From: Gadus chalcogrammus
Lineage: Eukaryota > Chordata > Actinopteri > Gadiformes > Gadidae
Assembly (NCBI RefSeq): GCF_026213295.1
Contig: NC_079418.1
Location: 9,932,752-9,996,751 of the forward strand
Length of the DNA stretch: 64,000 nucleotides
Direction of reading: 5' to 3'
In this document: positions 45,016 to 57,499 of the stretch, piece by piece
Layout: the number at the start of each line of letters is the position of its first letter
How positions within the stretch are numbered: position 1 is the stretch's first letter
Program-made: the position numbers and the translations under genes
The notes under the pieces: model-generated
The model's input: only the letters and a program-made list of their open reading frames with translations
What the model was told of the DNA's origin: nothing
The model's database searches: none

Positions 45016-48000
45016 ATGTTTTCCGTTGTCTGCTTTGACAATTCCGAGGAGGTGGAGGTTGTGCCAACGCAATGGTACAATAATGGGGCATGCAGGTGGC
45101 CCCCCCACAAGGCTGAGGGAGTCAATCGGGCCATAAGGCAGCTGGAAGAGCCCCAGGATACCTGGCCTCTATTCGACAATGCCCGGGTTTTTTTTCTTCA
45201 GGTATGTATCCTTAAATAATTAACTGATCAGTCATGATATCAATAAATACAATCCTAAATTTGTGTTCTGTTCAACAGATAACTATCTGGAGGGTCACCA
45301 GAAGCTGCCACTGGATCAAAACCAGACTGATTTGGCATCAGAGGCCGAAGACCCAACAACAGACCGGCGGAGACCCAAAAGAAAAATCAAGTATGACTTT
45401 TATGCTTTAAGTGCCTTTTGTTCCAACATATTTGTGCAAAGCCAGTCTCTTTATGAACTCATGTATTTGTCTTTTGTTTTGTCTGTCTCTAATAAAGGCC
45501 AAGTAGACACGTCCGAATAGACTTTGAAAGTCAAGACCCCTGCAGTCCTCCAAGGAAACAGGCCTTCCAAATCCTCCCTAAGGCCCCTGCTATCTCTGGA
45601 CCGTCCAACATCAGGCGCTTCATAGTAGCGCAGCCCACGCAAAGTGGGTGTTATGAGGTCCCTGTGACCAATGAGCAGCCTCAGGGTTTTCAGGTAGTAG
45701 AATTGCAGAAGTAATTTAGTTTCGCTTTTTTAGTGGAGATGATAGATGATAAAATATGTAAATTGTTGTTCACTAATAAACTGGGCAATCAGAATTGAAA
45801 ATTAAGTTGAAATAATAGCAATTCATAATAACAATATATTTTTACGCCCAGCTCCAGCACTTAATGACCCTGGGGTCAACCCTTTGCCAAGCAATTGGCA
45901 CGAGTTATGGTGGAGGTGACATGGCAGAGACAGGGTCAGAGGAGGAGATGGTAGGGACACCTTATCAGAGCCAGTCTGTCAGTCCAGGGACAGGGACTCA
46001 GAAGGGAGGCTGTGATCAAATGTGTGGAAGTAAGAATTAATGTGTTACACTCCTCCAGCCTTCACTTGATATATGAGTGATATATATATATATATATATA
46101 TATATGAGTATATATCCTTGGAATAGAATAGATAAATAGATACATACATAAATAAATATGAATGTACATACAAAAATACATGCGTTGAGGATTTAAAACT
46201 GCTATTTTATAGACCTACTAAATGTTTATTTTTTTATTTTTCAGGTCTTCTGCGTGACCTGTTGGTTAACCAACAAATCCTGATGGACCAGCAAAAGACC
46301 ATGATACGCATGATCCAAGACCTCCACAGAAACACCCAGGGAGGTCAGAGGATATCCACCACCTCCAGGCATACTGCCTATTTTCCACTAGGGGATAAAC
46401 AGGCTCTGGAGGCCCTGTGCCAATTCCTGGGGTCAACCCTTTGCCAAGCAATTGGCACGAGTTATGGTGGAGGTGACATGGCAGAGACAGGGTCAGAGGA
46501 GGAGATGGTAGGGACACCTTATCAGAGCCAGTCTGTCAGTCCAGGGACAGGGACTCAGAAGGGAGGCTGTGATCAAATGTGTGGAAGTAAGAATTAATGT
46601 GTTACACTCCTCCAGCCTTCACTTGATATATGAGTGATATATATACATATATATATATGAGTATATATCCTTGGAATAGAATAGATAAATAGATACATAC
46701 ATAAATAAATATGAATGTACATACAAAAATACATGCGTTGAGGATTTAAAACTGCTATTTTATAGACCTACTAAATGTTTATTTTTTTCTTTTTCAGGTC
46801 TTCTGCGTGACCTGTTGGTTAACCAACAAATCCTGATGGACCAGCAAAAGACCATGATACGCATGATCCAAGACCTCCACAGAAACACCCAGGGAGGTCA
46901 GAGGATGTCCACCACCTCCAGGCATACTGCCTATTTTCCACTAGGGGATAAACAGGCTCTGGAGGCCCTGGAGGGCGACCTGGCAAGCCAGCGGGGACCT
47001 TCGTCAGGAATTGGTGAGCTGCTTTTGTTTCCCATACATAGAACTATGTATGGCACTGCGCCACAGAATCAACACTGAGCACCCAATTGATTCTGCTTCT
47101 TTTTTTTTGCGATTTTTAAATATAAATATCATTCCGTTCATTCATCTCCTCATAGCACTCTTTCTCCATGACATTCTCGTTCACACACACACACACACAA
47201 GCGCGGGTAGGCTACACTAAACAGCAGATTCGCCCGCTCCTCCGCTCAACGCGCCTATCAAAGGAAAACCCAAAAGTTTAGTATGATATAGGCTACCGTG
47301 CTGAAAACCAACTGGCCAAAATGATTGTTAACTCAGAAAAAACGATGAGATTAATATGAAACACGTCCGTCAGAACCAGGCCTACAGGACTACTCGTCTC
47401 TCTCTCCCCCCCCCCCCCCCCGTCAGGACTCGTCGTCGTTGTCTCAAGACTTCTGAGCAGGGGGGGCGGTATGGGCCTGAAACCCCCGGGCTGAAAAGGG
47501 GTCCCAATGACTCCGCCTCAAGCACCACACATTGCTTTCTGTCTGTGGGAAACACGTAAGGGATAATGCCCGACGAGGTGTTCATTATCGGGAATTAATG
47601 GACGACGCCTCCGCGTCGGTACGCTTGCGCAAATTAAGACCATTCATTTATATTTCCATGCGTTTTACAATCCAAATATAACGTTTTTCACAAGCCATAA
47701 CTTTGTTTCCCTAGTAACGCCTGAGGGGTTGACTAATACCTGGAACAACCATTATCCTCCCGTAAGGTTCTTATGCAACGGAAAAGTTGTTCACTCCTCC
47801 AGTAAATAGGACCGACCTTAGCTACGACTTGGCAACGGGAGGTATTCTAGTCCGCTCAGCTATAAGCCAGAGAGCTAACGTAATGCATTGTGCATATTCA
47901 TAATTCGAAATTCTCCCCAGCCTTTATACCACAGATACTCTAGGGTCTAAAGCAGGGGTCTCAAACTCGCGGCCCGCGGGACGATATTTTGTGGCCCCCT

Positions 48001-48463
48001 ACTTGATATCAAAGTTAAGTGTTAGTGCGGCCCGCACGTTTAAATTATTATTTTTTTTGCCGAGTCGCTGCGCTTGCCCGTTGGCCTCATTTATAAAGCT
48101 TGCTGCGCACAAAAACCTTGCATAAGACGGCGGTGAAATGTGCTAGGCCAACGGTATGGCTTCTCCCAAGTCTGTGTGCGCTGGAGATACGCCCTTTCTG
48201 TGTGTATCTATTTCCAAACACCATGCACCTGACCGGGTTCTCTCCTGTGTGACTCCTCTGATGTATTTCGATCTTACTGAAGCATCTGAAACTAACCGCT
48301 TAGCAACCGAGTTCCTGAAGTTGTGGAGCTTCATATCCCTGAGCATGAAATGTGCGTCCGTTTTTTTTCACTGCAAACGTTGGTAGGCTATTTATAGAAA
48401 ATGTCTATGTTCTGACATGATTGATTGCATTTTATAACTGCATGGGCCTGGATACGTCGGTAG

Positions 48464-48500
<37 letters not shown>

Positions 48501-49316
48501 CCTGTGTGTCCAGTGGGAGAGTAAATATCGAAGAGTGAAAGAGTGTTTTGTATCAAGTTGAGGCCGACACATGTTAATCAAAATTTATATATCATAAGTT
48601 ACACATGTATTAAAAAAAAAATTGGGTTGAAATCGGGCTCGGGCTCATAATTACAGTTAATGTGTCGGGCCGGGCCGGGTTCGTACAGAACGTGTACGGG
48701 CCGGGTCGGGCTTGACACACAGAACTGTTAATAGTAAAGCTTGAGAAGACTGGATATTTTGACTTTTTTGTGGAAAACTTGATGCGGCCCAGCCTCACCC
48801 AGAATCTGCCTCCAGCGGCCCCCAGGTAAATTGAGTTTGAGACCCCTGGTCTAAAGCATATAACCTTGTTGTCTGATTACAGTTTACTTCATTTTTCACA
48901 ATTCGTTTTAGCTCTCGTTTTAAAGACAGGCTGATACGATCGCCAGCTAGAGCATTAATTGAGAACTGTGAACAGACAATTTGACGGAACTACTTATCAG
49001 GTGTCCGTATATCAGGAGTTAATGCACACCCTGCAGCAAATCAGAATCTAGTATTCCCCCAGACCGTGGTATAATTAAGGGTAATGCTGAATGATTTATA
49101 CAAATAATGGTAGGCTACTTTTCTTTTGGATAAATAATGCTACTGGTTCTTGTTTTTTATTTTTTATAGGTTATCACTCTTGGATTGGCAGGGGGAGCTG
49201 ATGCCAAAGATACAGTGTGGCGCATTCTGAAACAGGCCATCAAAAATGACCTCGCCAAGAAAATCTCATGGCGGGGGATGAATGGAAAGATTTCATTTGA
49301 AAATCTACACCTGTAG
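45016..49316 (+). CDS. DUF4806-domain gene with duplicated exons
   Basis: Exon 1 (45016-45201) starts MFSVVCFDNSEEVEVVPTQW and includes CRWPPHK, the usual N-terminal block of this fish family. Other exons: 45279-45389 (basic end), 45500-45693 (HVRIDFESQDPC ... RRFIVAQP), 45852-46029, 46245-46585 (fused), 46798-47013 (HTAYFPLGDKQALEALEGDL) and 49170-49316. The last encodes VITLGLAGGADAKDTVWRIL and ends KISFENLHL, the DUF4806 C-terminus. The molecular role of this family is not established. Exons 5/6 result from a ~555-bp tandem duplication. Phases do not match between exons 1 and 2 (a T-run precedes the donor) or between the exon at 47013 and the last exon. A small exon may therefore be missing, or the gene may already be inactive. 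A hAT MITE lies in the last intron. Confidence 0.65.
45872..46980 (+). repeat. ~555-bp tandem duplication covering two exons
   Basis: 45872-46427 and 46429-46980 match almost base for base. Visible differences are the (AT)n length near 46080/46638, one base in 'gaggatatcc' versus 'gaggatgtcc', and a T/C in the pyrimidine tract. The join at about 46420-46430 fuses the end of one exon directly to the inside of the other, giving an open 341-bp exon with no intron. Confidence 0.95.
47015..47950. other. Intron sequence without recognised genes
   Basis: Contains a short (CA)n at 47184-47198, a C run at 47407-47421 and no coding similarity. It lies in the last intron of the DUF4806-type gene. Confidence 0.4.
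47953..48848. mobile_element. hAT (Charlie-like) MITE, 8-bp TSD
   Basis: The ends CAGGGGTCTCAAACTC and GAGTTTGAGACCCCTG are exact complements, flanked by GTCTAAAG (47945-47952 and 48849-48856). Subterminal 'cggcccgc' words are typical of this group. A (GT)n tract lies inside at about 48466-48499. There is no transposase. Confidence 0.95.
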
Positions 49317-49329
49317 GCAGTAGTGATGG

Positions 49330-50280
49330 GTAAGCATTTTAACTGTTCATCACTGTTTATCAAAAGCATCCTGTTCTAGTCTCTGATAACTCTTCTCCAA
49401 AGACTCCTGCACCTATGCGGATTCTATCAGGCTGAAACCATCAGTCTGAACTGAGCTCAAAGCACTTTTGAAATGTTTCTGGGAGACAACACACAGGGTC
49501 AGCCACAGCCTCAGAGCAGCATGCACCTATCTCCCACCTGATGAGATCTATTGGCAATGCTTACAGTTGGAACTTTGCATAGGGAAGAAGATTGTAGCAT
49601 GCATTACAGTATTGCTGTTTAAGCGATGGTTTTACTGGGCTGGGGATCGGGAGGGAGGAAAAAACGCCAGCCGGCTCCAAACCAGGAGCAAACTGGTTTG
49701 GATTAAATCTAATATAAAAATACTACTTTAAAATATTTTGTTTCATTATTTGTGCATTATACACATATAACATAAATTAACAATGTAACTTATGAGTTTT
49801 GGGTCAGTTATGGGATCAATTTGGGTCAGTTATGGGATCACTTTGGGTCAGTTGTGCTTTATTTTTGACAAGGTTCTGGGGATTTTGGCCACTCTTTGGG
49901 ATACTTCTGGCTACATTTTGGTATTCCAAAATTGGTTTTGGCTGGGTTTTGGCCTCCTTTTGTTTTTCTTTTGACATGCCTAATTTGGCCCAAATTTGGG
50001 CCGTACATCATTCCAATGCTTTACCATAATGGCATGCCAGTTTTGGCCCATAAGACTTTTGCTATCTGGGACAGATTTGTCTTTTTTCCTGAATGTTTTA
50101 AAGCTCAATACAGATTGAGTACAGATGACTGACTGCCTTTTTTCTCCTGTATTTTGTGTTTGCACACACTAAATCATGAAATTGATCTCTACAATACATT
50201 TGGATAGTATATTTGAACAAATCAAGTTAGATTTTGCAGCTTTTTCGCTGCATTTGCCACTCACTGGATATCGTGCCTCA
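49330..50280. other. Intergenic stretch with short tandem repeat
   Basis: A 22-bp unit 'gggtcagttatgggatcaat' (plus tt) is repeated at about 49800-49855, followed by a TTTGG-rich stretch and the palindromic word 'tttggcccaaatttgggcc' near 49984. No gene was recognised. Confidence 0.5.
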
Positions 50281-50289
50281 TAAAGCAAT

Positions 50290-51407
50290 GCAACTTCTTC
50301 CAAGCAATCTGGACTTTATGATTAGAGAAACCTACAACTGGTTCGCACTCAGTAAAACGCCAGAGTGACTATAACAGTGTCTACAAGGCCATCAATGACG
50401 GTGGCTGTCCTCTGAAATTAATATCCCCCAGCTCAACCCGTTGGTTGGTGATCTCAGGCTGTATTGAAAGAATTTTAGAGCAGGAAGATGCCCTCAAGCT
50501 GCACTTCAGTTTGGTTTCAAGTGCCGAACACTGCTATTCAGCCAGGCTTTTGAATGAAATGTACAGTGACAAATCAAACAGTCTGTACATGCATTTCCTC
50601 CGGCCCGTGTTGATGGAAGTCAAAACTGTGAACAAATATTTCCAGCTGGAAACGGGAGATACGCTGGGTGTTTTCAGGGATCTTGACAGGCTGTACATGT
50701 CGACATTGAGGAGAGTTGTGAATACCAGCGTACTGCGCATGAACAACGATTCGTCTCAGGGAACTTGACCTTAAGTCCTCCAGCCTCTACCTCTCACACC
50801 AGGACTCAGACCTGGGATTCTCATTCCAACAGCAGCTGGAAGCCAGCACATTAGCGCCAGAGCTGAAGGATAGAATTTCCGTGCACTGTTTTGATTTTCT
50901 AAAAGAAGTGCTGGTGCAGTATCAAATGCGTCTTCCTGCATCAATGGAAATGCTCCGCAAACTGGAGCTTTCTTGTCCGAAGCTGGTGATGTCAACGATA
51001 AATAGGCCAGGAGTAAAAGACTTGCCCGCTGAGTTTTTCCCTTGTTTGGTGGACACCTTGGAGAGCCAGTGCAGAAACATTGCATCAGCTGGCTTCTCAA
51101 GTGATCAGGCCATTGAGGCCTTTTGGCTGGAAGTTGAGGCATTTCAAGATGTTGGAGAAAACCAGTGTTTCAAAGAGCTAGCACTGGGTGTCATCAGGTT
51201 GCTCACTCTACCGATATCAAATGCCCACGTTGAGAGAGCGTTTTCCCAGGTGACGCTGCTAAAGGATGACACCAGAAATCGTATGGGATTACGGCTCCTT
51301 TCCAGCCTCATGGATGTGCGCTCTGGCCTGATCAGAAACGGTTTGACGTCCGCCACTTTCAAACCTCCCGGACAGTTGTTGGGGAGGTTTGATTCATCCA
51401 TGTATTA
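50290..51407 (+). pseudogene. hAT transposase C-terminal relic
   Basis: The frame YNSVYKAINDGGCPLKLISP, then STRWLVISGCIERIL, runs to a stop at 50766, and the reading continues from about 50775 in another frame. 50881-51407 is open, with LPISNAHVERAFSQVTLLKD, the hAT C-terminal dimerisation block. At least two frame breaks (about 50370 and 50765) are visible. No BED finger or first catalytic region was found. It belongs to a hAT subgroup distinct from the two larger elements in the window. Confidence 0.72.
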
Positions 51408-51664
51408 GCCAGCTGACCTGGCTTCCAGTCACTGTAAAAAGTTCTTCAAGTTCTCAACATTATTTTTATTTTTTTCAAGTTCTCAACATTGTTCAAGTTA
51501 ATGGAAAGATGCTGATTCTGCGTAAAGGTAAGATGATTTCTGTCACCTTATCGTATTTGCACTGTGACTGATTTTGGTAACTGTAGCCCACTTATTTTTC
51601 GTGGTTTTGTGTATTCGGAATCTCAAACAGCTGCTGTACGGCCAGGTCGTTGTGTGTCTTTCAA

Positions 51665-52245
51665 GGCCTGATTCCACCGGACGCGTTACGGCTCGCCGCG
51701 GTCACCGCAGCAGATAGGTTCCACTCTAATCAATGAGACCATTTCCACTGGGCGCGGCTGCGGAACGTCTCAGCAACGTCCCAGGAGCGGCTCGCCGCGC
51801 CGCAGCGCTATCATTCCGTAGCATTTCTATTTTTGCCGCAAGCCGTTGCTGAACCGCGTCAATTTCAACAGAGCAGATCGAGCAGGGCAGGAAGTGAAAA
51901 AGTAAAAGCCATAGAGCATCCGGTCAATTTTCAAAATAAAACACAATACTCAGCTCATGTAGCCTATCACAACGTCATTTATGTACCAAATCATCCTTTT
52001 TATAAAGGGCAATGGCCGGAAGGACAAAGCGTGGCATTTAATTGCAGTAGTTTTGGGAGTGGAAGGCGAGTACATTAGGTTTAGGATTATCGCGTGATCT
52101 CGTGATATCGCGTGAATACGGCTGGCTCGCAAGGCAACGCTGCGCTGCCGTAACGGGCCCGGTGGAAATGCAAACAGGGCAGAGTCGCAGCCGTTCCGTG
52201 CCGCAGCCGTAACGTTGCCGTAACGCGTCCGGTGGAATCCCCGGG
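51665..52245. mobile_element. GC-rich MITE with two nested TIR pairs, copy 2
   Basis: GGCCTGATTCCACCGGACGC at the left and its complement at the right are the same outer ends as the element at 19282-19916, and the inner TTTCCACTGGGCGCG pair is also present. The body is inverted relative to copy 1. Flanks 'tttca' and 'tcagc' give no confident TSD. Confidence 0.85.
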
Positions 52246-52298
52246 TCAGCACCATAGCGGCGAGGAGAAAAAGAGGGAGGGAGAGGCGCTCTGTATGT

Positions 52299-52620
52299 CA
52301 GGCCCGCCGCTCCCTATACGCAGAGTACGCAGAGTGCATAGGGCACCAAGTACCTGGGGGGCGCACCAAAAAAGTAAGGTTACTAAATTGTATAACTTAT
52401 CACTAAATCTCGGCAAATTAGATGTTTTTACCTAATATATAAAAGGAGCCCCCTCTTTCCTGACCCTAACGGTACAGCCTTCGAAACTCTCGTCTTTTCG
52501 CATCGGAGTCAGAGCATGCTTTTGCCATTCAAATACAAGCTGTATTTGAATGGCGATTCTTCATAATGGCAAGTAAGAGACAACAGGAATCTGGTGCTGA
52601 AAAGCAAAAGAAAAAAAAAC
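52299..52620 (+). mobile_element. 5' end fragment of a ZMYM-like hAT element
   Basis: CAGGCCCGCCGCTCCCTATA is a hAT-like terminus with internal 'cgcagagtacgcagagtgca' repeats. At 52566 an ATG opens MASKRQQESGAEKQKKKKK, the basic start typical of ZMYM1-like hAT transposases, and the frame dies almost at once. A 14-bp-stem hairpin, 'gccattcaaataca' with its complement, lies at 52524-52554. No right end or TSD was identified. Confidence 0.6.
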
Positions 52621-52959
52621 ATACCCAACCACTAGCCTATGGTTGATTTATTGCGCTCTTGTTGGTTGCAATTTGCAAAAACCTATTTATCTTTCATTTA
52701 CATGTGGTTATTTGATGCAGATATGAAGCTCCGGATGTGTTTTCTATTGTATTTGTTATGATTTTACGGGTTTACACGGGTGTCTGGCAACTTCGTGGTT
52801 TGGGCGGGTTTTCATTGGAGTGGGCGGGTTCTAAGATGTGATTGGGCTGGAAACTGTCAATCTGATCTGGAAACACTGACGGTACCATGCACCCTGTTTA
52901 CAGTGGATGTTTCGCACTGGCGAGGCGCACACAGCCTTTAGCCGTGTTCTGTAAATATT

Positions 52960-53500
52960 CTAGAACACACAGGATTCCTGGAGCTCTATATCTAAATAAT
53001 ATCATATAGCCTACATAGATATCTATATCATATAATACATATTATCACGGCCAAAAGCTGTGTGAGCCGATATTATGAATCTCAAACGACCGCGTTGGGT
53101 TCTCTGACGTTCCTGGTACTTCCACGTCCACATCAATCGGAAGTAGACTGAACCGCGACATGGAGGAGAAAGGGATTGTTGCCGGGCAGTGCTTTGGCAC
53201 CTCCGCCTCCTGCAGCGCCGAGGCGGTGGTCCCTCGGCAGCGGGAAGCGGGTCTCAAGCAGGAGACATTCGTCGCCAAGGGAGTCTTGAGGGAGTCAAAG
53301 CCAAAGTTCCTTTACCCCAATTCATTCTCAACCATGGCTGAGATAACCCCCACAACGAGTCTCGTTGTAGAAATACCAGAGACGAGAGTCCAACGTGTTA
53401 TGCGTCATAACACCAAAAGCAGAACGGTTATCCAAATAACAAGGAAATGTACAACACTTGCGTTACAGTCCTGGAGCTCTATAGCTAAATAATATCATAT
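52960..53500. repeat. Dispersed repeat, copy B (unoccupied MITE site)
   Basis: 53150-53440 matches 19084-19281 plus 19917-19960 without the MITE, and 53045-53165 is the inverted counterpart of 19940-20110. 'gagctctata(t/g)ctaaataat' recurs at 52981 and 53471 as a direct repeat. The arrangement indicates an inverted-repeat transposon of unknown class, present twice in the window. Confidence 0.7.
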
Positions 53501-54237
53501 ACTAGCACACTATCAAACAGAGAGCAATCATACTCTCGCTTGTGCACGGGTTATCACGCAAGTAGGAAACAACCCCGAAGGGGCCTGTGCTCCATCAATC
53601 TCCGTGCGGTGAGGAAGGTCCAATATTTCCAGTGAAGGAATCACTTTACCGCCGGCTATATCGTTACCCATTAAAAGTGTAATACGGCTTCCGGTTGAGC
53701 ATGAAGGCGGAGTAGACAGGCGAATCGTGGCTCCAGAACAATTTTCATTTTAATTTGCTTATTTTTGGAGCTACAGCTTACTTTGGGGTTACCCCTTTAA
53801 AATAGATACCTTAGTTGCATCACCGTTCCTCAAAAATGTCGGGGGAGACTGTGGTAGAAATTAATGATTATATTCTATGGTAAACCATGATTATTATTAG
53901 GCCTATATATCTAATGGTAGAAAACATTTAAAGCGTCTCTGGATTCTGATCCAGGGCTTGACTGGGGTCAGAGTGTATGTTGGAAGAAACCCCCCATAGG
54001 AGCAGGAAGCTACGGGGTTAATGCGTGCTGACCTCAGACTGGTGTCCTAAATTATTTTGTTGATAATTTGATTAGACGAATTTATGATTGATTGTGGGCG
54101 GAAACCTCGAACAAAGAAACTGCTTTGTGTGTGTGTGAATAAAGAGGAAGCCGAGATCCGTTGACCGGCAGTGCTTTGCAAATCATTCGGCTGTTATCGT
54201 TGTTGCTTTTTTAAGCGATAAAGTCTTTTGTCAATAC
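53500..54237. other. Non-coding stretch upstream of the LINE
   Basis: No coding similarity was seen. It may contain the LINE 5' UTR; 'ataaagaggaagccgag' near 54137 could be the end of an LTR, but no paired copy exists. Confidence 0.35.
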
Positions 54238-55147
54238 TTGCTCCGGACCCCTCGATTTCTTTTACTCTCTCTTAAATTAGTTGAAGTGTTTTATACCTCG
54301 GTTAAAATCCACGACAAGACAAAGAAGATCGACAAAACGCAGATTCCGGCCACAACTAGCAACCCGGCTAGCACAGGCCCTGCCAGCAAGCTAGCCAACA
54401 CTCCATCTAAATGCCCTGCTACTGCTACGGAGACCATCGCGTCGCGCTCCTTGGCCAGCGTTAAGAAATTACTACCAGCGGACTTGGAACATCTGCGCTC
54501 TGTTTTACTCACCGACCTCAGTGAAACCGTCTCATCCCTGCTGGCCAACGCTCTGGCCCCAGTCAAGGCATCCCTCGACGTCATTCAATCCACAATGGCC
54601 CTACATGCCCGGCGCATTACCGATGTGGAAGCTGATCTGTCCGACTATAGCGACAGAGTTGTTGTGCTGGAGAGTGAATATGCCACGTTGAAAACGGTTC
54701 TGGTTGACAAGGTGATGATTTGGAGAATCGTTCACGAAGATCCACCCTGAGGATGGTGGGAAGGCTCGGACCCGGTCAAGTTCATGACAGAGCTCTTTAC
54801 AGAGATTCTCAGGCCTGAGTTCTTCCCCACACCGCTGAAGCTGGACCGCGCACACAGGCTGGGGAGAGCGAACGCAGCCGGAGGGGATAACAACAGAGCT
54901 CAGGCTTTTATTGTGCTTTTCCACAATTACCAGGATAATGAGCTGGTCTTTTGGAGGAGAAAGGACAACTTGCGTTTTCGTGGGCACAGGGTCTTTTTCT
55001 TCCCCGACTTCAGTGCATCCCTGGCCCGAAGCAGCGCTTCGGTCTTCTTCACCCTGCTCGCCTCCGCGTGGATTATGACGGACAAACTTTGTATTTTGAC
55101 TCACCCGCTGCTGCCCAAGTGTTCTACGCTTCCCACTGGCAGGACTG
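54238..55147 (+). pseudogene. L1 ORF1p-like coding relic
   Basis: ORF1p is the RNA-binding chaperone of L1 elements. Here a coiled-coil-like N-terminal half (LPADLEHLRSVLLTDLSETV ... DVEADLSDYSDRVVVLESEY) runs to 54750 and stops. The RNA-binding part continues in other frames: LENRSRRSTLRM... near 54715-54740, then FMTELFTEILRPEFF and LDRAHRLGRANA in the 54784 frame, and FLPRLQCIPGP in the 54951 frame. At least three frame changes are present. Confidence 0.75.
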
Positions 55148-55159
55148 ATGGTATGTAAC

Positions 55160-55795
55160 TCAAGGGTGATCTCTAAGATAGAGGACCGAGTGGCGTTGCC
55201 TATGTTTCAGTTAAGGCCAACTTTTCGTGTGTTATTAATGCCAATATGGGAAACGTTTTCTCTTTGGCTTAAACCGCAAATTTAATCCAAACTACCTTTT
55301 ATCTTTTTTTTTATATGTACAAATATGTATAGAATATACACAGTGGGGTTCTCACTGTGTTTCTGGGTCTCCTTAATTAATTTTGTACCCCGATAGATTA
55401 TTTTTTCCGTTTTATAGTTCTTGAATTGGCCTCACTTGGACACCCTTGGGAGGTGGTTCCGGTGTGGAGTGGATTTGGGGTGTGTTTTGTGTGGTGGCGG
55501 GTTGGGGCGTTCGTTTTGGGGCGTGGGGGCCGCGTGAGGTTGCCCTCTTCGGTTGGCTATTTTTGGCCGGTTCTGTCGGGGCGCTGTGGACTTGGGGCGG
55601 TGGGGGCGCTGGTTGTGGTGGGGACTGGGTCGCTGTTTTGGGCCGCTTGGGGGGCTGGAGGTGGCACGGCGCTTCTTTGGTGGCGTGGTGGGGGTCTCGG
55701 CATGTGGAGCGGGGCGTAGGGCGCTTTGTGGGTGTGCACATTGTTTGTTGGGGGGGGGGGGGGGCATTTTGTGCGCGCGGTGCCGTCCGAGGAGC
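55160..55795. other. G-rich LINE inter-ORF segment
   Basis: A T/G-rich stretch (55425-55790) with long stop-poor frames on both strands. The frames are a by-product of composition (glycine/tryptophan or proline/alanine runs), not genes. It may form G-quadruplexes ('gggggggggggggg' at about 55750). Confidence 0.6.
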
Positions 55796-56645
55796 TATAT
55801 AAAAAGCGATTAGACCTGCAATCTGAATTTAATCCATTATCTACAAGGACAGCGGAACGCTTGATTTTTACATTCTCGCGGTTTATCAAAGCGCCAGGTA
55901 GCCTCTCGGCTGATACCTCAAATTAGAGACGGGTCAAATAATCTTGTTTCTGACCCCCAAGACATAAACAAAGTTTTTGCGACCTTCTACACCTCCCTTT
56001 ATAAATCTGAACCGCCGGCACGAGTTGTATGGACAATTTTCTTAACGATTTGGAGTTCCCCACTATTGATTTAGGGTTGGCCATAATTGATTTAGAAAGG
56101 CCTTTGCGAGTGGATGAGGTTAAAGAGGCTATTAGATCCATGCAGAGTGGCAAGGCGCCGGGTTCAGATGGCTATGGGACTGAGTTTTATAAGACATTTT
56201 CCGACAAGCTTGCTCCAATCCTATTAGATATGTTTAATTAGTCATTGGCGAATGGTTCCCTTCCCCAAACACTTAGTCAAGCCGTAATCTCACTCTTACT
56301 CAAGAAGACAAAGACCCCACAGAATGCGGATATTACCGTCCAATTTCACTGCTTAATATAGAGAGCAAAATCATTGCTAAAGTTTTGGCCAAACGTCTAG
56401 AATGCACACTTCCTCAGATTGGCCCTCATTTATCAAACAAACGTAGAAATTAGCGCAAATCTGAACGCATGATTCATCTTACGATAGGACCCACGTGAGA
56501 TTCAGGAAAACTTTCGTATCACACCAATCCCAGCGTACGAAGGATCTTGGTGTTGATAAATACGGCGGCTGAGATTGATCGTAATTAACGTAACACGCCC
56601 ATATAAAAGCACGTCTTCAGAAGTCTCGCCCCTAACTTTTACGAC

Positions 56646-57454
56646 ATGGAGAAACGTCCAACGGTAAAAAAAAAGAGGAATTTATCCAAGACCGAAATGG
56701 AGACGCTCGTGTCACTGGTGGATGCGAACCGTCTGGTTTTGTTTGGTAGCCTAAAAGCTGGCATTAAAGGCAAGCAAAAGAATGCTATATGGAAGGAAAT
56801 AACAGTTGCAGTGAATAGTGTTTCCAATGTTCGTCGGGCTATGGAAGAGGTTTGTTAATTAAATTAATTAAATAATACATTAAATGTAAAATTTCTGTTA
56901 TCCAGCTTAAAACATTTCACATATATGCTATTGTTTGCATTGCGTTAAAGATATTTTATTCAGAATAAGGTGAAGAAAAAATGGTCCGACATGAAGCTCA
57001 GCACCAAAAAACGTGTTGCGGCTGTGAAGCGGGCCAAGCAAGAAACGGGAGGAGGCCGGGTGGACCCTAGCCTTGAACTGACGGCATTTGAGGAGCGAGT
57101 GGCTGGTCTCATCGGGTCTCCCTCAATTTCGGGCATAAGTGGCGGAGGAGACACCGATGCACTCCAGACCAGTCATGGAAGTGGTAAAAAGGCCTTTGCA
57201 ATTATTTAAAATATATATATCTACAGCTTCCATGTTACAAAGTAATGGCACAAATAATCTCATGATTGCTTTTTATTTTTGAAATGCAAGCAGGTTCATC
57301 CAAAATGGGAACAGAGCCAAGCCCAGTTGAAAAAGAAACGGAAGGGCCGCCGCCGCCAAAGGAGCCGGAACGCGTGTCTGGCCGAAGTGCTGGTCTGCAC
57401 TCATCGGTCGTGACTGCAGAGGTCCTGGACAAACAGAGATATGCAGGTCAATAG
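56646..57454 (+). CDS. Harbinger Myb/SANT-like DNA-binding protein
   Basis: Accessory protein that in Harbinger elements binds DNA and helps bring the transposase to the nucleus and the element ends. Exons are 56646-56849, 56964-57183 and 57294-57454, with matching phases (0,1). MEKRPTVKKKRNLSKTEMET opens the Myb/SANT-like domain. WKEITVAVNSV and KKKWSDMKLSTKKRVAAVKR complete the trihelix pattern, followed by a G/P/E-rich linker. The frame ends YAGQ-stop at 57454. Beyond it, in another phase, DINKSLLAINETLK reads up to the hAT MITE and resumes after it as QINENLKNAT-stop (58085). The C-terminal coiled coil was therefore present but is now lost through an indel and the insertion. Confidence 0.78.
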
Positions 57455-57499
57455 TGGACATCAATAAATCTCTGTTAGCGATTAATGAAACATTGAAAC

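Noticed and set aside
44959..45179. Minus-strand 74-codon frame opposite the first DUF4806-type exon
   Set aside because: Antisense shadow; the plus strand has the recognisable family block and a splice donor.
55412..55889. Several overlapping 60-118 codon frames on both strands
   Set aside because: Strong G/T skew removes stop codons; the products are runs of Gly/Trp or Pro/Thr without any conserved pattern, within the LINE inter-ORF segment.
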